NCBI RefSeq assembly: GCF_002849655.1
Contig: NZ_PDNW01000014.1
Span: 52,101-116,100, forward strand
Source: Pollutimonas subterranea
GTDB taxonomy: Bacteria; Pseudomonadota; Gammaproteobacteria; Burkholderiales; Burkholderiaceae_B
DNA length: 64,000 nucleotides
Reading direction: 5' to 3'
The notes below the pieces were generated by a model. The model saw nothing but the letters and a program-made list of their open reading frames with translations, did no database searches and was not told the origin of the DNA. Below, one piece after another: positions 34,305 to 45,803 of the stretch; positions within the stretch are counted from its first letter, which is position 1, and the number at the start of each line of letters is the position of its first letter. The position numbers were made by a program, and so were the translations under genes.

Positions 34305-35405
34305 ATGCAACAGCAAAACGTTCAACCGCGCCGGAAATTCCTTAAAGCCACCGTCGGCGGCACCCTGGCATTGGCCAGCGCCGCGTCGGGAGCGCAATCG
34401 TTTCTTTTCACGCCAAATCAACGCTATCCCGATCCATCCATCTTGATCCTCGATCCCAGCTTTGCGAAGTATCGCATCTACAGCAGCACGGTCGAGCAGG
34501 TTGCAACAGGAATGCGTTGGGCAGAGGGGCCGGTCTACTTCCCCAATGAAGGCTATGTGCTGGTCAGCGACATTCCAAACAATCGGATCATGAAGTACGA
34601 CGAGTCCAATGAGACGTTCAGCGTATTCCGTGACAACGCCAACTATGCTAATGGCAATGCGCGCGACCGGCAGGGTCGCTTGATAAGCTGCGAGCATTCC
34701 GTCACCCGCCGGGTCGTACGCACCGAGCATGATGGCCGGGTAACCGTGCTGGCAGATCACTACGAGGGGAAGCGATTGAATGCACCGAACGATGTCGTGG
34801 TCACCTCCGATGACACCATCTGGTTTACCGATCCGCTATTTGGCATCAATGGCGAATGGGAAGGCTCGAAAGCCACGCCCGAACAGGCCACCACGAATGT
34901 GTACCGCCTGGGTACCGACGGAACGCTCACGGCCATCATCACCGACATCGTCAATCCCAACGGACTCGCCTTTTCTCCTGATGAGAAAAAGCTGTACGTC
35001 GTCGAATGGAAAGGCACGCCGAATCGCAGCATCTGGAGCTATGACGTGGCGTCCGATGGCACGGTGTCAAACAAGGTGAAGCTTATCGATGCGTCAGACC
35101 ACGGCGCACTCGACGGATTCAAGGTCGACCAGGACGGCAACCTTTGGTGCGGCTGGGGCAGCAACGGCGCGCTCAACTCTGATCCTGTCGATGTCGATGG
35201 CAGGAACGTCTACACGCTGAAAGGCAACTCGGAAAATCTCGATGGCGTCATGGTGTTCAACTCCACGGGCAAGGCCATCGGTTTCATCAGGCTGCCGGAA
35301 CGCTGCGCCAACCTGACATTCGGCGGCCCGAAAAATAACAGGCTATACATGGCGAGCAGCCATTCCCTTTATGCCTTGTTCGTGGAATCACACGGCGCAG
35401 CCTGA
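34305..35405 (+). CDS. Exported SMP-30/gluconolactonase-family protein (Tat signal)
   Basis: A 366-residue protein with a twin-arginine signal (VQPRRKFLKATVGGTLALAS). A six-bladed SMP-30 beta-propeller follows: MRWAEGPVYFPNEGYVLVSD (metal-ligand Glu), LNAPNDVVV (Asn), VNPNGLAFSPDEKKLYV (Asn) and DGFKVDQDGNLWCGW (Asp). All four metal-ligand positions are present, so it is probably an active lactonase in the periplasm. The substrate is unknown; sugar lactones are typical. The nearest neighbour is a PdxA2-like dehydrogenase on the opposite strand. GGAGA lies 8 bases before the ATG. Confidence 0.85.
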   Translation: MQQQNVQPRRKFLKATVGGTLALASAASGAQSFLFTPNQRYPDPSILILDPSFAKYRIYSSTVEQVATGMRWAEGPVYFPNEGYVLVSDIPNNRIMKYDESNETFSVFRDNANYANGNARDRQGRLISCEHSVTRRVVRTEHDGRVTVLADHYEGKRLNAPNDVVVTSDDTIWFTDPLFGINGEWEGSKATPEQATTNVYRLGTDGTLTAIITDIVNPNGLAFSPDEKKLYVVEWKGTPNRSIWSYDVASDGTVSNKVKLIDASDHGALDGFKVDQDGNLWCGWGSNGALNSDPVDVDGRNVYTLKGNSENLDGVMVFNSTGKAIGFIRLPERCANLTFGGPKNNRLYMASSHSLYALFVESHGAA

Positions 35406-35450
35406 CTCATCGACCTGCGCTTGCGCCTGCCAATGGATGAAGCGTCGCTG

Positions 35451-36473
35451 TCAGATTGCCGCCTCGTGCACCTGATGATGCGACGCCATACGGACGCAAA
35501 GGTCGAACGCTTGCTGCAGCCCTTCAACGTTCGCTATTCCCTGCCCGGCAATGTCGAATGCGCTGCCGCTGGCCGATGTCACCACGGGCACAGGCAGGCC
35601 GCCATGCAAGGTAACGCCATGATCGAAGCCAATAAGCTTCATGGCGATCTGCCCCTGGTCGTGGAACATTGAAACGACGGCATCAAAGTCGCCCCGGCGG
35701 GCTGCAATGAACACAATGTCGGGCGAGAATGGGCCGCGGGCGTCCAAACCCAGCGCTTGTGCCTGCTTGATGGCGGGAGCAATCACTTCGATCTCTTCCA
35801 TCCCGATCGAGCCGCCATCACCGGCATGCGGATTCAGGCCTGATACCGCAATGCGCGGTTTTTCGATTCCTGACTGGCGCAGGGCCGAATCGACGATTTT
35901 CACCGCCTCGCAAATACCTTCCTGCGTAATGAGATCGGCCACCTCGCGTATCGGTACATGGGACGTCACGCGCGAGGTCCATAGGCCACCGGTTATGTTG
36001 AACTCGGAAACGAAGCCAGGCACTTGCAAGCTGCGTTGCATGTGACGAAGTTCGTCTTCTTCGGTCAACCCGCCTAATCGCAAGGAGTGCTTGTTCAGCG
36101 GCGCAAATACGATTCCGTCGACCACGCCGCGCTTGACCGCTTCCAATGCCATCTCCAGAGCCAGAAAAGAGGCGCGTCCCGCTTCGACGGTAGACTGGCC
36201 TGGCGCTGGCGACTTGCCCTGCAGCCAATCATGGCGCAGCAGTGTGACCCGACCGGTCTCGTATCGGACTTCCTCGAGGTCGTTAACGATCAGGGAGTCC
36301 AGTTCAATACCGGCAATGCGCTGTGCATCCGCGAGCATCACCGGATCGGTGATCAACAGCAGGTCCGCCGCGGCCCTGTTTTGCGGGCGCGCCAGCAGCT
36401 TTACAGCCATTTCAGGACCGACACCGGCTGGGTCGCCCAGCAGAACGGCGAGACGAGGACGTTTGATGCTCAT
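35451..36473 (-). CDS. pdxA2: PdxA/PdxA2-family 4-phospho-hydroxyacid dehydrogenase
   Basis: A 340-residue NAD-dependent dehydrogenase. The core motifs are GDPAGVGPEMAVKLL, the metal His in PLNKHSLRLGG, GLNPHAGDGGSIG and the C-terminal HDQGQIAMKLIGFDHGV with VTSASGSAFDIAGQG. The family includes PdxA of vitamin B6 synthesis and PdxA2 enzymes that oxidise D-threonate- or erythronate-4-phosphate. Placement beside a LysR regulator and catabolic genes favours PdxA2. The usual DUF1537 kinase partner is missing from the window. The start at 36473 gives the normal MSIKRPRLAV beginning. It is divergent from the LysR gene with a candidate operator between. Confidence 0.82.
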   Translation of the reverse strand: MSIKRPRLAVLLGDPAGVGPEMAVKLLARPQNRAAADLLLITDPVMLADAQRIAGIELDSLIVNDLEEVRYETGRVTLLRHDWLQGKSPAPGQSTVEAGRASFLALEMALEAVKRGVVDGIVFAPLNKHSLRLGGLTEEDELRHMQRSLQVPGFVSEFNITGGLWTSRVTSHVPIREVADLITQEGICEAVKIVDSALRQSGIEKPRIAVSGLNPHAGDGGSIGMEEIEVIAPAIKQAQALGLDARGPFSPDIVFIAARRGDFDAVVSMFHDQGQIAMKLIGFDHGVTLHGGLPVPVVTSASGSAFDIAGQGIANVEGLQQAFDLCVRMASHHQVHEAAI

Positions 36474-36567
36474 ACGTTTTCCTTTAATTTGCAATAAAGC
36501 GCGAGGCCTCTCCCGGCCTGGCCGTCGATCGACCCAAGCCGGCACTCAAGCAGCTTAAAGGAAGCAC

Positions 36568-36584
36568 CTATTCCAATCCAATAG
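36568..36584. promoter_or_regulatory. Candidate LysR-type binding site
   Basis: CTATTCCAATCCAATAG has 5-bp dyad arms (CTATT/AATAG) with 7 bases between. A second dyad, ATATAGTTTTATAT, lies at 36602-36615 just before the LysR start. The arrangement in a divergent gap fits LysR autoregulation and activation of the pdxA2-like gene. Confidence 0.4.
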
Positions 36585-36626
36585 AATAACGGCAACATTA
36601 CATATAGTTTTATATATAATTCCATC

Positions 36627-37580
36627 ATGCCTACCCCGCCGGGATATCCCCCTTTGATTCTGCGTTTACGAACGCGCCAGCTTGCGTTGCTGAGCCTGCT
36701 TGATACCGAACGCAACCTGGGACGCGCGGCAACCGGCCTGAACATCAGCCAGCCAGCGGCTAGCAAGCTGCTGCAACAGGCGGAAGACGCCTTCGGCGTT
36801 CCGCTATTCCAGCGCCATGCTCGCGGCATGACGCCAACGCCCTACGGCGAAGTCATGGTGCGTTATGCGCGCCGAATGTTGACTGATTTTGACTACATGC
36901 ATGAAGAAATCATCGCCTTGCATTCGGGCTTGCAAGGCGCGTTACGGATCGGGACCGTACCAGGCGCCATCCCGCAGTTGCTCGCTCCGATGCTGGTGGA
37001 CTATAAACATCGCCATCCCCGCGTAGCGGTTTCGATACTGGTCGACACCAGCGACATGATGATACGTCAGCTGGCGCGCGGCGAAGTCGATTTGGTATTG
37101 GGCCGCCTGACCACGGGACACGGCGATGGCGATTATTCCAGTGCCCCGCTGCTGAATGAGGCACTTGTCGTGGTGGCACGCGCCTCGCATCCTCTTGCCG
37201 GGCAAGGCAGCATTTCCTTTGATGACTTGATATCGATGGAATGGATACTTCAGCCGCCCGGCGCCCCGCAACGAGTCCGCTTCGAAGCGGCATTGCACGA
37301 GGCGGGCGTGGACATGCATCTGAACATCACCGAAACAGCCTCGACCATCGCAACCACTGCAATGCTTGAAATGTCGGACATGTTGGCGGTCATGCCGGCC
37401 TCATTGGCGGAACACTACGGACGCCTGGGCGTCATACGGGTATTGCCGGTGGACCTGCCCATACGCTTGCAACCCATACATCTCATCACACGGCAAAACC
37501 AGACGCTTTCGCCAGCCGCGACGCAATTCGTAGCCGCCATGCACAAGCACGCCCAAATCATAGACAAGGCACCCACATGA
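36627..37580 (+). CDS. LysR-family transcriptional regulator
   Basis: A 317-residue LTTR of the GbpR/CbbR-like group. The helix-turn-helix is LRTRQLALLSLLDTERNLGRAATGLNISQPAASKLLQQAE. The effector domain includes LRIGTVPGAIPQLLAPML and VDLVLGRL. It is divergent from the PdxA2-like gene and overlaps the following P-loop gene by ATGA. It therefore probably regulates the former and is cotranscribed with the latter. Confidence 0.9.
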   Translation: MPTPPGYPPLILRLRTRQLALLSLLDTERNLGRAATGLNISQPAASKLLQQAEDAFGVPLFQRHARGMTPTPYGEVMVRYARRMLTDFDYMHEEIIALHSGLQGALRIGTVPGAIPQLLAPMLVDYKHRHPRVAVSILVDTSDMMIRQLARGEVDLVLGRLTTGHGDGDYSSAPLLNEALVVVARASHPLAGQGSISFDDLISMEWILQPPGAPQRVRFEAALHEAGVDMHLNITETASTIATTAMLEMSDMLAVMPASLAEHYGRLGVIRVLPVDLPIRLQPIHLITRQNQTLSPAATQFVAAMHKHAQIIDKAPT

Positions 37581-38155
37581 ATGATCCTACCGCCCTTTTT
37601 GTGCTCGGCCATGCCGGAACCGGCAAATCCTTCCTGACCACCCACTTCGTTCGACGGCAACGTGAAGAAGGACGAGCCTGGTGTGTGCTGGACAAAGACG
37701 TGGTCAGCGAAATTTGGTCGGGCTCGATGCTGGCGGCCCTGGGGCAAGATCCCAATGACCGCGATAGCCCACTATTCAAGGCGAAAGTTCGCGACCTGGA
37801 ATATCAGAGCACGCTGCGCATCGCAAAAGACCAACTGGACATCGGGCTGGATGTGATTTTTCCAGGCCCGTGGAGCCGGGAAACCGCCTCCTCGGCGCTT
37901 TTCTCCGTACAGGATCTCGGGTTTCCCCCACAGACCAGGCTACGTCACATATGGCTGGAGCTACCGCTGGCTGTACGAAGGCAACGCATTGTGGACCGGA
38001 ATGACCCGCGCGACCAATGGAAGCTTGATCACTGGGACGCATACACCACTGCATTGAAGCGTCCATCCGCCGTGCAGGACGGACGGGTGCCCGTCCTTGA
38101 CGCTAGTCTCCCCATTGCAGACCAAGTCGCGCAACTGGCTGCGCTGGTCCGCTGA
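37577..38155 (+). CDS. P-loop kinase-like NTPase, AAA_33 type (function unknown)
   Basis: A 192-residue P-loop protein with Walker A in LGHAGTGKSFLTTHF (about residues 10-17). A DKDV motif follows the next strand, and RRQRIVDRNDPRD forms a lid arginine region, as in small-molecule kinases of the gluconate kinase/AAA_33 type. It overlaps the LysR stop codon as ATGA. It may phosphorylate a hydroxyacid for the PdxA2-like dehydrogenase, but that is only a context-based guess. It could also be a nucleotide-binding protein with another role. Confidence 0.65.
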   Translation: MNDPTALFVLGHAGTGKSFLTTHFVRRQREEGRAWCVLDKDVVSEIWSGSMLAALGQDPNDRDSPLFKAKVRDLEYQSTLRIAKDQLDIGLDVIFPGPWSRETASSALFSVQDLGFPPQTRLRHIWLELPLAVRRQRIVDRNDPRDQWKLDHWDAYTTALKRPSAVQDGRVPVLDASLPIADQVAQLAALVR

Positions 38156-38179
38156 ACCGTCCTAATCCCAGCGATCTGC

Positions 38180-38188
38180 TGATACAAT
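38180..38188 (+). promoter_or_regulatory. Possible extended -10 promoter for the MFS gene
   Basis: TGATACAAT (TG-n-TACAAT) lies about 40 bases upstream of the first plausible start of the MFS frame. No clear -35 was seen, which is acceptable for an extended -10 promoter. Confidence 0.35.
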
Positions 38189-38229
38189 AAATTCAACCTA
38201 TAAAGCAGGCCACGTCATGCGACCCAGGC

Positions 38230-38350
38230 ATGCGCAAGGAGCTTACCAATTCCTCAAAGAGCCTCAGCCTTAGCCCCGTTCCGGCATGCCACATTCCGCG
38301 CATTATGGACGGCGACGCTAGCTTCCAATCTTGGCGGCTTAATCCAGGCG
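38230..38350 (+). pseudogene. Displaced N-terminus of the MFS gene (probable 1-base frameshift)
   Basis: In the frame of the MFS gene, codons from 38279 encode FRHATFRALWTATLASNLGG, the normal start of transmembrane helix 1 in this family. The frame has no ATG, GTG or TTG between the in-frame stop TAA at 38201 and the GTG at 38351, which lies inside that helix. An ATG at 38230 in the -1 frame reads MRKELTNSSKSLSLSP. Removing one C from CCCC (38274-38277) joins it to PFRHATFRALW. This is either a real frameshift or a sequencing error in that run. Confidence 0.6.
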
Positions 38351-39877
38351 GTGGGCGCCGGCTGGCTCATGACAACAATCTCCGACTCAGACGACATGGT
38401 GGCCTTAGTGCAGGCGGCAACGACGCTGCCCATCATGATCTTCTCGCTGGCCGCCGGCGCACTCGCCGATAACTTCGACCGCCGCAACATCATGCTGGCG
38501 GCCCAAATCCTCATGATGCTGGTGTCCGCCGTCCTGGCGGTGTTTGCCATTTCGGGAATGCTTTCACCCTGGCTGCTGCTCGCCTTCACGTTTTTTATCG
38601 GTTGCGGAACCGCGCTGCATAATCCGTCATGGCAGGCCTCCATGGGCGACCTCGTTCCGCGCGAGCACTTGCCCGGCGCCGTTACCCTGAACAGCATGAG
38701 CTACAACCTCATGCGCAGCGTCGGACCCGCCGTCGGCGGCATGATCGTCGCGCTGGCCGGCGCAGCATTTGCATTCGCCTTGAATGCCCTCAGCTACATC
38801 GCCTTGATCCGCGCCTTGTGGCTCTGGAAGCCGCAAAGGCCGGCCCGCACCCTGCCGCGCGAAGCTTTCGGCAGCGCCATCTCGGCCGGCCTGCGCTACA
38901 TCGCCATGTCGCCCAATTTATTGAAAGTGCTGTTCCGCGGCTTCCTGTTCGGACTGGCCGCCGTAGCGGTACTCGCTTTATTGCCGCTGGTAGCGCGCGA
39001 CCTTGTACAAGGCGGCGCCTTCACCTACGGCATCATGCTGGGCTGCTTTGGTGCCGGCGCCATCGGCGGCGCCATGCTCAATGCGCGGGTGCGGGAAAAC
39101 TGGCGTAACGAAACCATCGTACGGGCCGCCTTCACCGGTTTTGCCATAAGCGCGGTTTTGCTGGCATTAAGCCGGGACTTGTGGATAAGCTGCCTGGTCC
39201 TGCTGCCCGCCGGCGCCTGCTGGGTAATGACGCTATCCCTCTTTAACGTAACGGTTCAACTATCGACGCCGCGCTGGGTCGTGGGCCGGGCCCTGGCGTT
39301 ATATCAAACCGCCACTTTCGGCGGCATGGCGGCAGGCAGCTGGCTTTGGGGATTGACGGCCGAAGCGCACGGCGCCGACCAGGCCCTGATCGTATCTGGC
39401 GCGGTGCTGCTGGGGGGAGCATTGATAGGGCTGCGCTTTGCCTTGCCCGAATTCGACAAGCTGAATCTCGACCCACTGGACCGCTTCAACGAACCCGAAC
39501 TGAAGCTGGACCTCAGCTCGCGCAGCGGCCCCATCATGGTGATGGTGGATTACGAGATTGCACAGGCCGACATACCCGCCTTCCTGACGGCAATGGCGTT
39601 ACGCCGGCGAATACGCATTCGCGACGGTGCGCGCCAGTGGGCCTTGCTGCGCGATCTGGAAAACCCCCGCGTCTGGACGGAAAGCTACCATGTGGCGACC
39701 TGGGTCGAATATGTTCGACATCATCAGCGCCGGACCTTTGCGGACGCTGTGGTGTCGGATCAGCTGCTGGCGTTGCACCGCGGCAAAGAATCTCCGCGGG
39801 TCCACCGCATGATCGAGCGTCAAACAGTACCGATACGCGACGATACACCGTTGAAGGTGCATGAGCCGCTGCCTTGA
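38351..39877 (+). CDS. MFS exporter (MFS_3, EntS-like) with C-terminal ABM-like domain; 5' end likely frameshifted
   Basis: A 508-codon frame that begins with GTG inside helix 1. It encodes eleven further membrane spans with the motif GALADNFDRRNIM after helix 2 and MGDLVPREHLPGAVTLNSMSY. The last ~110 residues (from about 400) leave the membrane. They have the beta-alpha pattern of an antibiotic-biosynthesis-monooxygenase-like ferredoxin fold (VMVDYEIAQADIPAFLTAM, then ESYHVATWVEYVRHHQR). EntS-like carriers with such a tail are common and export small molecules. The substrate is unknown. If the frameshift upstream is real, the protein lacks its first half-helix and may not function. Confidence 0.75.
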   Translation: MGAGWLMTTISDSDDMVALVQAATTLPIMIFSLAAGALADNFDRRNIMLAAQILMMLVSAVLAVFAISGMLSPWLLLAFTFFIGCGTALHNPSWQASMGDLVPREHLPGAVTLNSMSYNLMRSVGPAVGGMIVALAGAAFAFALNALSYIALIRALWLWKPQRPARTLPREAFGSAISAGLRYIAMSPNLLKVLFRGFLFGLAAVAVLALLPLVARDLVQGGAFTYGIMLGCFGAGAIGGAMLNARVRENWRNETIVRAAFTGFAISAVLLALSRDLWISCLVLLPAGACWVMTLSLFNVTVQLSTPRWVVGRALALYQTATFGGMAAGSWLWGLTAEAHGADQALIVSGAVLLGGALIGLRFALPEFDKLNLDPLDRFNEPELKLDLSSRSGPIMVMVDYEIAQADIPAFLTAMALRRRIRIRDGARQWALLRDLENPRVWTESYHVATWVEYVRHHQRRTFADAVVSDQLLALHRGKESPRVHRMIERQTVPIRDDTPLKVHEPLP

Positions 39878-39905
39878 GCATCGCGTGAGGCGGCGGCCAG
39901 ACTCT

Positions 39906-40499
39906 TCAGTTGCGCTCTTCAGATGCCGGCAAACCGCCATAATTTCGCCCATACACGTCCATACCCATTGCCTGGATCTGCTGTTCGATAAGAACGTTGA
40001 AGGGCGTCAAAACCGAACTGAAATCCTGGTCAGGCTCCAGACGCGCCAGCGTACGCACCACCGCTTCGATCGTGGACACGGCGGCCGGCTCGCGGGTCTG
40101 ACGCAGCCTGTAGCTGGATGGCGGTCCGTTTTCCAGGCTCAGGCGCGGCAAAGTCGCCAGTATGGGATTGGCATACAGTATCTTGCGCGCTTTGCGCCAC
40201 GTGCCATCGGGCACGATCAACAGTGCCATGTTCGGATCTGTATGGTCCACCAGCGGCTGCGGCGCCACGGCGCCGTCTCCCGGGAATAACAAGAAAACGG
40301 AGTGGTATTCGGCCACGATGGCATCCAGATCGGGGAAATGTTCGCCTACCAGTACCTGTGATCGCTGCAAGCCCAGCGCCGCCAGCCGCCCCGTATTCAG
40401 GGCGTGGCGATATTCCGATGGATGTTGAAGTAGCAACACGTGCGTACGGTTGGCCACTGTACGCACGTGGGCGCACAGGCAATGTGATGCTGGCCGCAA
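39906..40499 (-). CDS. DTW-domain protein, tRNA-uridine aminocarboxypropyltransferase family
   Basis: The DTW motif is present in LIVPDGTWRKARKI. The family transfers the aminocarboxypropyl group of SAM to uridine in tRNA (acp3U). The frame given starts with TTG at 40499, but the conserved Cys cluster RCERCLRPASHCLC continues upstream of it. The true start is therefore probably non-ATG further upstream, for example CTG at 40541; the first in-frame stop is at about 40553. With the extension the protein is ~211 residues. LLLQHPSEYRHALNTGRLA and a C-terminal helix complete the domain. It converges on the MFS gene. Confidence 0.8.
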   Translation of the reverse strand: MRPASHCLCAHVRTVANRTHVLLLQHPSEYRHALNTGRLAALGLQRSQVLVGEHFPDLDAIVAEYHSVFLLFPGDGAVAPQPLVDHTDPNMALLIVPDGTWRKARKILYANPILATLPRLSLENGPPSSYRLRQTREPAAVSTIEAVVRTLARLEPDQDFSSVLTPFNVLIEQQIQAMGMDVYGRNYGGLPASEERN

Positions 40500-40570
40500 G
40501 CAACGTTCGCATCGGGGCCGCGATGGGGGAGACGGATTCAGGGGTGAATTCAGTTGAGTGAACCTTAAGA

Positions 40571-40909
40571 TCAGTCGACGATAAACAGTTTCGCGCCCGT
40601 GATGGTTGAGGAACGGTGCTGTTCTGCTTGATCAGCTACTTGATAACTCATGCCCGGTATGAGCAAAAACTTCCGACCATCCTCGAGCTCAGTGTGTAAT
40701 TCGCCGTCCAGGCAATACAAAACGTGCCCCTTGCTGCACCAATGGTCGGCGAGATAACCAGGGGTATATTCTACGATCCGCACACGAATGTCTCCAAAAT
40801 ACTGTGTGCGCCAGATTGCTTGGCCGATCTCACCGGGATGTACCGTTGTGTCGATCTCCTCCCATTTGGTAACTCCGAACGGAATACTATGCATTTCCAT
40901 AAGTGCCAT
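40571..40909 (-). CDS. DHCW-motif cupin-fold protein
   Basis: A 112-residue single-domain cupin. The motif YLADHWCSKGHVLYCLDGEL holds the name-giving DHWC and the cupin-like His, followed by LEDGRKFLLIPGMSY. It has no signal peptide and no known reaction; members may bind a metal. It lies 13 bases from the next upstream hairpin region and is followed on the same strand by the DTW gene. Confidence 0.78.
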   Translation of the reverse strand: MALMEMHSIPFGVTKWEEIDTTVHPGEIGQAIWRTQYFGDIRVRIVEYTPGYLADHWCSKGHVLYCLDGELHTELEDGRKFLLIPGMSYQVADQAEQHRSSTITGAKLFIVD

Positions 40910-40944
40910 GGTTCCTAAAAAAGCAGGGTGGATGCCAAAGAAAA

Positions 40945-40969
40945 ACCCCTACTAAACAATAATAGGGGT
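40945..40969 (-). terminator. Rho-independent terminator of ssb
   Basis: ACCCCTA (40945-40951) pairs with TAGGGGT (40963-40969). On the minus strand the stem is followed by TTTTTC, the normal intrinsic terminator pattern. It starts 29 bases after the ssb stop codon. Confidence 0.82.
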
Positions 40970-40998
40970 CTACTTGCGTCAACAGAGTGGACAGTGCC

Positions 40999-41490
40999 CT
41001 AGAAAGGCACGTCGTCGTCCATATCGGCAAGGTTAGCCGCAGGCGAAGCTTGCGGCGCTGCAGGACGAGGCTGCTGGGCGGGACGCTGCGCGCGGGGCTG
41101 GGCTGGCGCCTGGTTGTATTCGTTGCCGCCACCGCCCATGCTGGCGTCGCCTTCGCGGCCGCCCAGCATTTGCATTTGATCAGCGACGATGTCGGTGCTG
41201 AAACGGTCGGCGCCCGTATCCTTGTCTTGCCACTTGCGAGTTTTAAGGCGCCCTTCCACGTACACCGAGCGGCCTTTTTTCAGGTATTCGCCGGCGATTT
41301 CGGCGAGGCGGTTGTAAAACACGACGCGATGCCATTCGGTTTCTTCACGCTTTTCACCGCTGGCCTTGTCTTTCCATTGCGACGTGGTGGCAATGGATAC
41401 GTTGCAAATGGCTGCGCCGTCGGGGCTGTAGCGGACTTCGGGGTCTCGTCCGAGATTGCCGACGAGAATGACTTTGTTGACTGAGGCCAT
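40999..41490 (-). CDS. ssb: Single-stranded DNA-binding protein
   Basis: A 163-residue SSB. The OB-fold starts [21 protein letters not shown] and contains [21 protein letters not shown] and [13 protein letters not shown] Gly/Pro/Gln-rich linker follows, ending in the acidic tip DMDDDVPF that recruits replication and repair partners. It forms tetramers on single-stranded DNA. The neighbours are an MFS gene and then uvrA on the other strand, an arrangement typical of Burkholderiales. A clear terminator follows. Confidence 0.97.
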   Translation of the reverse strand: MASVNKVILVGNLGRDPEVRYSPDGAAICNVSIATTSQWKDKASGEKREETEWHRVVFYNRLAEIAGEYLKKGRSVYVEGRLKTRKWQDKDTGADRFSTDIVADQMQMLGGREGDASMGGGGNEYNQAPAQPRAQRPAQQPRPAAPQASPAANLADMDDDVPF

Positions 41491-41595
41491 GACAATACCT
41501 TTACCTTGAAATTTTCACATTAACGCTATTATCGACGATAACAGCACTACTTTCCATATACTTGCGTACTATTGCGCTGGACCGAAACAGCCGCC

Positions 41596-42804
41596 TCATG
41601 ACGGTGATCTGAATCCGCGGGCGGTCAGGAACCAGGCAAATGCCAAGCCGGCGGAAACCAGGAAAACGGCAGACGAGCGGTCATGAGAAGCCAGCAGCCC
41701 GCCCACCACTCCGCCTGCGAATATGCCCAGCGACTGCGCCGTATTGTAGAAGCCCAGTGCCAGTCCCTTGTATTCCGGGGGCGCCACGCGGGAAACCAGC
41801 GATGGCTGCAACGCTTCCAATATATTGAACGCAATAAAGAACCCCACCAGTGTGGCAACCGTTCCAAAAAAACTGCTGCTGGCCAGGGGCATCAGGGCCA
41901 ACACCACCACCAGCCCTGCCACGGCGACTTCCATGGCCACTTTGTGGGCGTGCCGGGTCTCGGTATAGAAGACCGCCGGCACCATCAAGACGAAGGACAG
42001 CAAAATGACCGGCAGGTACACTTCCCACAAGTTCGCCGAATCGTAGCCGCCCAAGGTGGAAAGCAGTCCGGGGGCCACAATGAAGAGCGCCATCAGAATG
42101 AAGTGCAGGCAGAACACACCAAAGTTCAGGCGCAATAAATCGGAATGGCCCAGCACATCGCGAGGGCTAGCTTGCACGATGGGCGCTTTCGCCTGGGGTA
42201 CGGAGGGTACGGCAAAAGCGGCAATCAGCAAGCACACGAAGCCCAGGATGCTGATGGCCCAGAACAGTCCCGACAAGCCGAATTCGCCGACCAGCATGGG
42301 CGACGCCACCAACGACACGGCAAACGAAATGCCTATGGAGCCACCCACCATGGCCATGGCACGCGTACGCACTTCGGGACGGGTGGCATCGGCCACCCAT
42401 GCCGTGATCGCGGCGGAAATCGCCCCCAACCCCTGCACAACGCGCCCAACGATGATCCAGTCGACATTCGATGCCAGGGCGCAGATGACGCCCCCGATAA
42501 TAAAGAGCACCATGCCGAAGACGATGACGGGTCGACGCCCGAAGCGATCCGACGCCATGCCCAGGGGGATCTGCATGAACGCTTGCGTCAGGCCATAGGC
42601 ACCCAGGGCCAGTCCGACGCGGGCCGCATCGTTGCCTCCGGGTATCGCCTGGGCCGCCACCGCGAAAATGGGCGTGAGCAGGAACAGCCCCAGCATGCGC
42701 GAGGCAAATAGCAAGGCCAGCATAATGCTGGCGCGCCGTTCGACGGAAGTCAGCTTGAGCTTGGTGCGGGGAGATGCAGCGTGATGGGTACTAGGGGTGC
42801 TCAT
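41596..42804 (-). CDS. MFS transporter (DHA1 drug:H+ antiporter-like)
   Basis: A 402-residue twelve-span carrier. Motif A after helix 2 reads GMASDRFGRRPVI, and GRVVQGLGAISAAITAWVAD is the helix 4 region. Helices 5-6 have GGSIGISFAVSLVASPML. It belongs to the drug-efflux-like group, but the substrate is not known. It diverges from uvrA with 119 bases between and is followed by ssb on the same strand. It could share the ssb transcript, although the 105-base gap makes separate promoters likely. Confidence 0.9.
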   Translation of the reverse strand: MSTPSTHHAASPRTKLKLTSVERRASIMLALLFASRMLGLFLLTPIFAVAAQAIPGGNDAARVGLALGAYGLTQAFMQIPLGMASDRFGRRPVIVFGMVLFIIGGVICALASNVDWIIVGRVVQGLGAISAAITAWVADATRPEVRTRAMAMVGGSIGISFAVSLVASPMLVGEFGLSGLFWAISILGFVCLLIAAFAVPSVPQAKAPIVQASPRDVLGHSDLLRLNFGVFCLHFILMALFIVAPGLLSTLGGYDSANLWEVYLPVILLSFVLMVPAVFYTETRHAHKVAMEVAVAGLVVVLALMPLASSSFFGTVATLVGFFIAFNILEALQPSLVSRVAPPEYKGLALGFYNTAQSLGIFAGGVVGGLLASHDRSSAVFLVSAGLAFAWFLTARGFRSPS

Positions 42805-42923
42805 GAAAAACTCGGTAAATTGAACGCCATGGCCGGCGCTGTATCAAAACATATCAGAACCCGGCACAGCGCACGTAACAGCGCTGCGCGTTATAGTAGC
42901 AAGTTAGCCTTTGAAAGACCTTC

Positions 42924-45779
<2,856 letters not shown>

Positions 45780-45803
45780 GGCCGTACAGGGCGATAAACC
45801 GGC

